Assembly: GCA_934316545.1 (NCBI GenBank)
Contig: CAKRDT010000001.1
Coordinates: 62,001 to 126,000, forward strand
Direction of reading: 5' to 3'
Length of the DNA: 64,000 nt
Origin: an uncultured Agathobacter sp.
GTDB taxonomy: Bacteria; Bacillota; Clostridia; Lachnospirales; Lachnospiraceae
Shown here: piece by piece, positions 57,903 through 64,000 of the stretch
How the letters are laid out: every line of letters begins with the position of its first letter
Position numbering within the stretch: the first letter of the stretch is position 1
Notes under the pieces: generated by a model
Told to the model about the DNA's origin: nothing
The model's input: only the letters and a program-made list of their open reading frames with translations
Database searches by the model: none
Made by a program: the position numbers and the translations under genes

Positions 57903-58418
57903 CTAAAGCAGCAAAATCACAATCATGACTCCCGTAAGCATTCCTACCGGCATATACACTTTGCGTTTCTCCCGATAATTCTTTCGTTCCTGCTCACTCA
58001 CACTTTCCATCATCTGTATGCACGTCCGGATGCATTGTTGCGCTTGTCTGCTGCCAGCCCAAAAGAAGCCATCTGCGGACCGCATCAATATCTGACAGGC
58101 TTCCTCCGGCAGTCCTAACGCAGATTTATGTTTTTCGAGTGCTCCTCTCCACACCTCCTGACCGGTCGGGTAGGAATGCGAGAGTAATCCGGTTCTTATA
58201 TCCTCCATCATCAGCCGAAATTCCGGCACAGCAAACGGATAGGTCTCCAGAAATGCCGGAACACGCATCTTCTTTATCTGAAGACAATACTCCCAATCAC
58301 CCAGAAAACGTATGATTTCCAGCATACACTGCCCTCTTCTTTTCATATGTTCCATCCAGCTTGCCACCAATACGGTGCACCCTGTAAGAATGCATAGACT
58401 CCCGATCAGCTTTCCCAC
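57903..58418 (-). CDS. spoIIIAB: Stage III sporulation protein AB
   Basis: A 171-residue protein with membrane helices at both ends and a helical core similar to type II secretion GspF. Segments IRFLGDWEYCLQIKKMRVPA and VYMPVGMLTGVMIVILLL are diagnostic. Its start overlaps the spoIIIAA end by 13 bases. Confidence 0.9.
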   Translation of the reverse strand: MGKLIGSLCILTGCTVLVASWMEHMKRRGQCMLEIIRFLGDWEYCLQIKKMRVPAFLETYPFAVPEFRLMMEDIRTGLLSHSYPTGQEVWRGALEKHKSALGLPEEACQILMRSADGFFWAGSRQAQQCIRTCIQMMESVSEQERKNYREKRKVYMPVGMLTGVMIVILLL

Positions 58419-59311
58419 AGAAGTCCCCCTTTCTGGTCATATACATGATATCGGCGCTTTTTTTGTTTTCTGCCGATTTCAATCAGCCGTATTGCCCCCT
58501 GTTCCATCTTCCCTATCTCCATTTCTTTGCGTGAAAGCAATTCTTTGATGCTTCCTGCATGCATCGTTCCGATCACATACACGCCGCTGCGCATCGCCTC
58601 CTGTACCATTTCAAAATCCTCTTCCCCGGAAAGTTCATCCACTGCCAGTATTTCGGGAGACATAGAACGCAGCAGCATCCGCATTCCAACGCTTTTCGGA
58701 CAATTATCCAGCACATCACATCTCGGTCCCAGATCGTTCTGTGGCACTCCCATATGGCACGCCGCAATCTCCGATCTTTCATCCACTACCCCGACTTTAT
58801 ATCCTCTATGTAAGCCCTCTCCGCTTGAAAAAATTCGGATCAGATCCCGCAGACAGGTTGTTTTTCCCACTCCCGGTTCCGAAAACAGAATCGTATGATA
58901 CCATCCTTTTTCTCTCTTCATCCACGGAATCAATTGCGCAGCGCATCCCTTCACTTCATGCGCAACCCTGATATTGACCGCACTGATATCGCTCACACAG
59001 TCAGTTACTGCGCCATTCCTTTCCCGATGATAACTTGCCCTGCCGCTGATGCCTACTCTGTGGCCTCCCTCAATCGTAAAAAAGCCCTGCCGCATCTCTT
59101 CTTCCACAGCATACGGTGAATATCCCGTCAGATAATTGATACATTCCCGCATCTGTCTTAGCGTCACTCTGCCGTACCTTTCTACGCCCTCATCTCCCAT
59201 CACGATCTCAAGAGGCTGTCCGACCCGAAGCCTGATCTCCTCGGCTTTCTCCACCGTATCGCTGTCCACACTCCGGCGCATCTCCTTCGGAAGATACCGT
59301 ATCATGTCCAT
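58406..59311 (-). CDS. spoIIIAA: Stage III sporulation protein AA (ATPase)
   Basis: A 301-residue secretion-type ATPase. Walker A is SEPGVGKTTCLRDLIRI near residue 146, Walker B region EILAVDELSGEEDFEMVQEA near residue 220, and VIGTMHAGSIKELLSRKEM near residue 250. The ATG at 59311 was chosen for GGAGG eight bases upstream. First gene of the complete spoIIIA operon, expected to be driven by SigE in the mother cell; I did not find a convincing SigE promoter by eye. Confidence 0.95.
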   Translation of the reverse strand: MDMIRYLPKEMRRSVDSDTVEKAEEIRLRVGQPLEIVMGDEGVERYGRVTLRQMRECINYLTGYSPYAVEEEMRQGFFTIEGGHRVGISGRASYHRERNGAVTDCVSDISAVNIRVAHEVKGCAAQLIPWMKREKGWYHTILFSEPGVGKTTCLRDLIRIFSSGEGLHRGYKVGVVDERSEIAACHMGVPQNDLGPRCDVLDNCPKSVGMRMLLRSMSPEILAVDELSGEEDFEMVQEAMRSGVYVIGTMHAGSIKELLSRKEMEIGKMEQGAIRLIEIGRKQKKRRYHVYDQKGGLLWES

Positions 59312-59483
59312 TACTACCACCTCCATCTATTGCTCTTTTTTCGCCAATATGTTTATAGAATTTTTGCAGAGACCGTGCCCACCGATTTCTTTTCTGCGAT
59401 TTCAGATGGAATTGCTGAATTTGGCAGCAACACATTTTTCTCTTGATTTTTGTGTACGACAACGTTTGAACCATTCCGAGTCG

Positions 59484-59545
59484 GTGTCCGCCTGACACAG
59501 ATGCGCTCAAAATTTCTAGTCTGCCTAAGAGGGGCACTTTGTGAA
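59484..59545. repeat. 62-bp fragment of the palindromic MITE family
   Basis: The segment is the reverse complement of 45180-45241 in the aroF-leader element with only two differences in 62 bases. The flanking bases 59455-59483 show weaker similarity. It lies in the gap between spoIIIAA and argS; the rest of that gap (59312-59483) shows no gene. Confidence 0.85.
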
Positions 59546-59552
59546 AGACAGC

Positions 59553-59588
59553 GAAAAAAAGAGCCATAGGGGATTGTCCCTATGACTC
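59553..59588 (-). terminator. Terminator of argS
   Basis: GAG-T-CATAGGGA pairs with TCCCTATG-G-CTC-type arms around a short loop, followed on the minus strand by seven T. It starts 37 bases after the argS stop. Confidence 0.85.
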
Positions 59589-59625
59589 ATGTATATGTGG
59601 TAATCTGAATTTATATGCGTATCAT

Positions 59626-61413
59626 TTACATGCGATCCGGCGCAGAAAATCCAAGCACATCAATGCAGGTCTCAAGTACGCTCTTCGTGAGCACAAGAAG
59701 GCTGATGTAGGAATCCCTGATTGCCTCATCTTCCTGTGAAAGAATCTTATTCTCGTGATAGAATCCATTGAACGCATTGGCAAGCTCATAGATGTAAGCA
59801 CAGATTTTGTGCGGTGCAAGCTCCTCGTATGCATTCTCCATCATCGCATTAAAACGGGCCAGAACCAGCATCAGATTCTTCTCGCTTGCTGAATGTGCAG
59901 GCAGGATCGCTCCGTTCGGAAGATCCTTTCCGTTTGCCTGATACTTTGCAAGGATTGACTTAATACGAACAATCGTATAAAGGATATACGGTCCCGTATT
60001 TCCTTCAAAGGAAGTGAAACGTTCGATATCAAAAATGTAATCCTTGCTCGCCTGATTCGAGAGATCGCCGTACTTGACAGCTGCAAGAGCCACCATTCCG
60101 GCAGTCTTCTTTGCTTCCTCATCACTGATATCCAGATTCTCTTTTTCCTTCTGGTTCTCGGTGATCTTCTTTAACATCTCCTCATTGATTTCATCGAGAA
60201 GATACTCCAGACGCATAACGCCACCATCTCTTGTCTTGAAAGGCTTTCCGTCCTTGCCGTTCATCGTACCGAATCCGATATGGATCAGTTTCACATGATC
60301 ATCCACAAGTCCGGTCTTTCTCGCGCAGCGGAATACCTGGATAAAATGCATGCTCTGTCTCTGGTCTGCCAGATAGATTATGCTGTCCGGGCTGTAATCT
60401 TCCATACGCATAACGATCGTTGCAAGATCCGTGGTACTGTATAAAGATGCACCGTCCGACTTTAAAATGATGCATGGAGGAATCTCCTTTGTATCGGTGT
60501 CCTCTTTGACATCAACAACCAGAGCTCCCTCACTCATATACGCATAGCCTTCGTCCTTCATCATCTGCACCATTCCCGGGATATATGGCTGCGCATCGGA
60601 CTCACCCTTCCACAGTTCAAACGATACATTTAAATTATCATAATTCTTCTTTAAATCCGTTACCGATACATTTAAGATATGTTCGAGTAACGCACGATAG
60701 CCGCGTCGTCCTGCCTGAAGCTCACTGGTTGCTTCCATCGCAGCCTCACGGAACGCCTCATCTTCCTTACTCTTTTTACTTGCGGTCGGATAGATATCCT
60801 CCAGCTCAGAGATGGTAAAAGGCGCTTCCTTCGGGTACTCACCCTCATAGTTTTCATCAAAATATACTAATTCCGGCTTACGTTCCTTCAACTCTACAAT
60901 GATCAGTCCCATCTGAAGCCCCCAGTCTCCAAGATGCACATCACCGATCATATGATGTCCCATAAATCTGCCGATACGTTTCACGCTCTCGCCGATGATT
61001 GCCGAGCGGAGATGTCCGACATGCAAAGGCTTCGCGACATTGGCTCCGCCGTAATCTACGATAATGGTTTTCGGATTCTCAGCCTTATCACATCCGAATC
61101 TTCCCTCATCTTCCTTCATGACCGTTACAACCGAAGCAAGATAATCCTTGCTCAGTTTCAAATTGATAAATCCCGGCTTAACGGATTCTACGCTCTCAAA
61201 CATGGCGTTATCCTTTAAGCCTTCTGCAATCTTGTCCGAGATCATAAATGGTGCACATTTATATTCCTTCGCAGCCGCCATCGCACCGTTACACTGGTAC
61301 TCACACAAATCCGGGCGGTTGGATAATGTCACTTTTCCGTACTTTGCATCATATCCGTTGTCCGTGAATGCTTTCATCACTTCAGCGGAAATACTGTCGA
61401 TCAATGTCTTCAT
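59626..61413 (-). CDS. argS: Arginyl-tRNA synthetase
   Basis: A 595-residue class I synthetase. The HIGH motif is VAKPLHVGHLRSAIIGESVK near residue 125. The N-terminal Add-1 domain and the C-terminal DALR helical bundle (FTSFEGNTGPYILYTIVRIK onward) are present. KMSK is replaced by a segment near MNGKDGKPFKTRDGG, as is usual in many ArgRS. A strong promoter lies inside the end of the upstream GGDEF gene (61444-61472). Confidence 0.96.
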   Translation of the reverse strand: MKTLIDSISAEVMKAFTDNGYDAKYGKVTLSNRPDLCEYQCNGAMAAAKEYKCAPFMISDKIAEGLKDNAMFESVESVKPGFINLKLSKDYLASVVTVMKEDEGRFGCDKAENPKTIIVDYGGANVAKPLHVGHLRSAIIGESVKRIGRFMGHHMIGDVHLGDWGLQMGLIIVELKERKPELVYFDENYEGEYPKEAPFTISELEDIYPTASKKSKEDEAFREAAMEATSELQAGRRGYRALLEHILNVSVTDLKKNYDNLNVSFELWKGESDAQPYIPGMVQMMKDEGYAYMSEGALVVDVKEDTDTKEIPPCIILKSDGASLYSTTDLATIVMRMEDYSPDSIIYLADQRQSMHFIQVFRCARKTGLVDDHVKLIHIGFGTMNGKDGKPFKTRDGGVMRLEYLLDEINEEMLKKITENQKEKENLDISDEEAKKTAGMVALAAVKYGDLSNQASKDYIFDIERFTSFEGNTGPYILYTIVRIKSILAKYQANGKDLPNGAILPAHSASEKNLMLVLARFNAMMENAYEELAPHKICAYIYELANAFNGFYHENKILSQEDEAIRDSYISLLVLTKSVLETCIDVLGFSAPDRM

Positions 61414-61443
61414 CTGTTTTCTCCTATTCTCAGTCTAGGGACT

Positions 61444-61472
61444 ATTCTATACATTCCCCTTGGAATTGTCAA
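61444..61472 (-). promoter_or_regulatory. Promoter of argS
   Basis: TTGACA and TAGAAT with a 17-base spacer. It overlaps the last codons of the GGDEF-protein gene, so argS can be transcribed independently. Confidence 0.75.
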
Positions 61473-62829
61473 CGTATTCACGTCTTATATGCTTATGCGC
61501 ATACAAATCCTGATCCGCGTTCTTATAGAGTTCTTCAAATTCAATGCCGGGCTTGCCCCAGCTGACTCCGTATGAAAAGTTCAGTACTCCGATACGATCC
61601 CCCGGCACAGCGATCTGCGCAAACTCACGCTCGACCTGCTTCATAATATTCGGAAGTCTTCTCTCAATCTCTGCATGTCTGCAATAGATGGCAAATTCGT
61701 CGCCGCCCATTCGTCCTACGAACGCATCTCCGGCAAAATTCCGCTGCAGAATATGTACCAGACGAATCAGTACCTGATCTCCGAAATCATGCCCGTAGGT
61801 ATCATTGATCTGCTTAAAATAATCTACATCCATCATAATAAAGAGCACTTTCTGTTTCTCCTTGAGGTTCCGCAGATCATGTTCGATCGTCTGAATGAGT
61901 GTCGCACGATTAAACGCTCCCGTCATCATATCCATCCGTGAACGCACTTCCGCACTCGCATAATAATAATAGATGAACGACTGCATGATTCCAATCAGGA
62001 CAAAGAGTGCAAACTGCGCCACAACAAACTGCACCAGCAATGCCTGTAACACATCCCTCGATGTTTCTCCCGGCATAACGTCATAGATCTGGACAATATC
62101 ATCGATCCCGTTTCTGAAATCCATACACACGCTAAATCCCAAAATGCCGATCACAATCAGTGCGATCCACTGCCAATATATAACCTTCGCATATTTACTT
62201 GCCAGGACACCTTCCCGGACTTTGTCGATTTTGTCCTTAACCCAGGCAGATTCACACATATAGTGCAGCATTACGAGAGCAATCAGCGAGCACATCATTT
62301 CAATCTGCATACCGTTTGTATGCCAGCTGCTGACAGGACTCCACCATTTGACCCCGGCTTCCGGGAAAAGCCACTGCATCATGCCAAATACCAGAAGAAT
62401 ATGTAACAGTTGCACACCAAACGTTGCCAGTGCGACCCAAAGTGTTCTGTGTCTGCCGGCCTTCTTTGCTTTTGCATAGAGCAGCCCTGCCACAAATCCT
62501 AAAAGAATTCTCGGAACCAGACACAATAAGACACTCTGCATCGGTTTCTCGCTCCGGACCGGTGAAAACATAAGATCCACGTATGTGGCTTCCGTCGTCA
62601 CGATCGTGGCTTTCCACATGCCGGTCAGGCCAAAAATGATGCCGGCAACACTTCCCTCCCACGGACCAAGCAGATAAGCAGCCGCCAATACAACCAACGA
62701 CACAAAGGTAATTGAGATATAATCCAGCCGGATATATCCCCATGCGGAAAAGGCCAGCGTAATCTCCAATGCGATCAGTGCCGCCAATTCATAATAATAT
62801 AAAATTCCCCTACGTTTTTTCTCTTCCAA
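61447..62829 (-). CDS. Membrane GGDEF protein (probable diguanylate cyclase)
   Basis: A 460-residue protein. The N-terminal half has about seven hydrophobic segments; VVLAAAYLLGPWEGSVAGII near residue 50 recalls ECF transporter S-components. The C-terminal GGDEF domain has MTGAFNRATLIQTIE, MDVDYFKQINDTYGHDFGDQ and the intact active site RMGGDEF near residue 385. The inhibitory RxxD site is degenerate (Arg replaced by Phe), so product inhibition may be weak. The start is TTG at 62829 with GAGGA upstream. It would make c-di-GMP in response to a membrane signal or ligand. Confidence 0.85.
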   Translation of the reverse strand: MEEKKRRGILYYYELAALIALEITLAFSAWGYIRLDYISITFVSLVVLAAAYLLGPWEGSVAGIIFGLTGMWKATIVTTEATYVDLMFSPVRSEKPMQSVLLCLVPRILLGFVAGLLYAKAKKAGRHRTLWVALATFGVQLLHILLVFGMMQWLFPEAGVKWWSPVSSWHTNGMQIEMMCSLIALVMLHYMCESAWVKDKIDKVREGVLASKYAKVIYWQWIALIVIGILGFSVCMDFRNGIDDIVQIYDVMPGETSRDVLQALLVQFVVAQFALFVLIGIMQSFIYYYYASAEVRSRMDMMTGAFNRATLIQTIEHDLRNLKEKQKVLFIMMDVDYFKQINDTYGHDFGDQVLIRLVHILQRNFAGDAFVGRMGGDEFAIYCRHAEIERRLPNIMKQVEREFAQIAVPGDRIGVLNFSYGVSWGKPGIEFEELYKNADQDLYAHKHIRREYVDNSKGNV

Positions 62830-62861
62830 GTAAATCCTCTTCCTTACTTACTATTCGACAA

Positions 62862-62894
62862 TAGCCTCCACCACTTATAAAGTGGCGCAGGCTA
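62862..62894 (-). promoter_or_regulatory. Stem-loop at the start of the GGDEF mRNA
   Basis: Fifteen-base arms (62862-62876, 62880-62894) pair at 14 positions counting one wobble, with a 3-base loop. It would form within the first 45 bases of the transcript, 33 bases before the start codon. No T run, so not a terminator. No known c-di-GMP riboswitch motif. Confidence 0.5.
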
Positions 62895-62910
62895 CCTAGT
62901 CGTTAATTTT

Positions 62911-62939
62911 ACTATATCAACTTCGCAATCCATCGTCAA
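62911..62939 (-). promoter_or_regulatory. Promoter of the GGDEF gene
   Basis: TTGACG and TATAGT with a 17-base spacer, 82 bases upstream of the start codon. Confidence 0.65.
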
Positions 62940-62975
62940 GTTTTCTTTCCCTCATCGGTCAATGAAACATTTCGG

Positions 62976-64000
62976 CTAATGGTCTCTTAAATCCTTTTTC
63001 TTAAGCAATGCAGAAGTATCGAGTGTCACTTCCTCCTGCTTCTTTTTCCTCTTTGAAGTCTTTTTGTTTGAAGTTTTCCTGGCCTGTTCTGCCACATTCT
63101 CAGTTGCCTTCACGCCCTGAGCCTGCGGCACGTCAGCCTTACCGGCAGCATCGGCATGCTGCGCACCGGAGATGCCCTCTGCACCCGGCATGTATTTTCT
63201 CTTTTCAGCCATCATAGCAGCCTTGTTCTTGTGCGCCATCCGACGGCTCTTTACCAAACGGTACAGCCGGCTGTCCTGTGGCACGAACGCGAATCTTCGC
63301 ATCGCCACATCCAGAAGAAACCACACGATTGCAAGGATCAGAAACAGCTTTGTCAGATCATATGCGGCCCGGGAAGTCGTCTTTAATTTCTTCCAGAAGG
63401 AATCCTTCGGCGTTATCACCCTGCCGTACCGGTTCATAAAGCTTAAGAAGCTCTCATTGTCCGCCGCAAACTTATACTCATCCGAATACTGTGCGACCGC
63501 TGCTGTGGTGATCGCATTTTTCAGTTCGCCGTCATCACTTCTTCGCACACTTAAGTTATAGATTCCCGGGATATCCGTATCGAGTTTTGCCTCATACTCT
63601 CCCGGTGCGCGTGCCGAAAGCTTAACCGTATGTGTCTGACCTTCCGGATCGGTGTAGACCGCCTCGACACCCGTGCGCTCCTTGTAATCCTGCGCCTTAT
63701 ACCGGATCGTTGTCACCTCGCCGCTCGTCTCCACCTCAAGGGAATCCTCCCCCAGCGAAGCATTTCCGGCACTGTAATCAATGATGCGTTTCCAAAGCTG
63801 CACGTAATCCTGTTCGTTTGCAAACCCCGAAGTCCAGGCATTGGTCACATCCGTATTCCATGCCACCGTATGTCCCAGACCGTACTGCATCACGGACAGG
63901 ATCGGATCGTCCTTGTCCGAAGCCAGCAGCACATTTGCTGCATTCTTCGGCGTGGCACTGATATATCCTTTGATCGTTGGCCAGCCATCTGCAAACAGAT
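62976..64000 (-). CDS. C-terminal part of a large VWA/glutamine-amidotransferase-like membrane protein
   Basis: The frame is open to the right edge, so the start lies outside the window; 341 residues are visible. The first part reads PTIKGYISATPKNAANVLLA followed by SMQYGLGHTVAWNTDVTNAW-like text, typical of the C-terminal half of large BatA/VWA-type proteins with an amidotransferase-like domain. An Ig-like region follows (YTDPEGQTHTVKLSARAPGE), then one membrane helix (LTKLFLILAIVWFLLDVAM) and a basic cytoplasmic tail of about 100 residues rich in Lys, Ala and Thr. Usually found next to MoxR ATPase genes, which would lie to the right. Confidence 0.7.
   Translation of the reverse strand, partial: LFADGWPTIKGYISATPKNAANVLLASDKDDPILSVMQYGLGHTVAWNTDVTNAWTSGFANEQDYVQLWKRIIDYSAGNASLGEDSLEVETSGEVTTIRYKAQDYKERTGVEAVYTDPEGQTHTVKLSARAPGEYEAKLDTDIPGIYNLSVRRSDDGELKNAITTAAVAQYSDEYKFAADNESFLSFMNRYGRVITPKDSFWKKLKTTSRAAYDLTKLFLILAIVWFLLDVAMRRFAFVPQDSRLYRLVKSRRMAHKNKAAMMAEKRKYMPGAEGISGAQHADAAGKADVPQAQGVKATENVAEQARKTSNKKTSKRKKKQEEVTLDTSALLKKKDLRDH

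Noticed and set aside
62862..62894. c-di-GMP riboswitch before the GGDEF gene
   Set aside because: Only a simple hairpin is present; the conserved GEMM core motifs are missing.

Overview
The window looks like chromosomal DNA from an endospore-forming, anaerobic Firmicute of the Lachnospiraceae type. Supporting evidence: a complete eight-gene spoIIIA operon (54705-59311), the cotJABC spore-coat operon (8143-9248), a SpoIIM-like gene, a ferredoxin-linked transhydrogenase (nfnAB), Gram-positive style ribosome binding sites and SigA promoters, and a gene set (DUF5716/DUF5717-type proteins) that I associate with this family. Nearly all genes lie on the minus strand. The plus-strand exceptions are the two genes at the left edge, a LUD-domain gene, an ABC-F gene, aroF and a small unknown gene at 46.6 kb. 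There is one tRNA, no rRNA and no CRISPR array.

Layout. 0-9.3 kb: the end of an unknown protein and an XRE-like regulator, a 1400-residue secreted surface protein, a small ORF, a CinA-type amidohydrolase, a chemoreceptor and cotJABC. 9.3-16.3 kb: a tight four-gene operon of unknown function (giant helical-repeat protein, actin/Hsp70-fold protein, TPR protein, membrane-anchored coiled-coil protein); this is the best candidate for an undescribed protein system. 16.3-24.2 kb: a P-type ATPase, then a 3-kb patch in which two large palindromic repeats in opposite orientation bracket a small regulator/ArsC-like module, then nfnBA. 24.2-38.4 kb: two CobW-type GTPases, an ABC exporter, LUD protein, rpsU, alaS with a small membrane protein, an MBL-fold protein, purine nucleoside phosphorylase, a MATE transporter, ABC-F and alaX. 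38.4-46.5 kb: metA, a divergent ligA, a pseudouridine synthase, an SH3 protein, a tandem hairpin array beside tRNA-Arg, aroD and aroF. 46.6-54.7 kb: a small unknown protein, spoIIM-like, nudF-like, a PIN-like protein, rny, recX-recA under an SOS box, trxA and prfC. 54.7-64 kb: spoIIIA, argS, a GGDEF protein and the C-terminal part of a large membrane protein cut by the window edge.

The most striking non-coding structure is a 552-bp palindromic element at 44851-45402, flanked by a 10-bp direct repeat. It sits between the aroF promoter and the aroF ribosome binding site, so the aroF mRNA leader should carry a very long hairpin. A 62-bp piece of the same family lies between spoIIIAA and argS. 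Other repeats are a four-unit 46-bp hairpin array with compensatory base changes downstream of tRNA-Arg, and a five-unit 51-52 bp hairpin array inside the 19-21 kb patch.

Functional links: spoIIIA, cotJ and the SpoIIM-like gene serve sporulation; recA-recX is SOS controlled; aroD and aroF feed the shikimate pathway; alaS, alaX, argS, rpsU, prfC and ABC-F serve translation. All calls are from reading the sequence; no database search was run.
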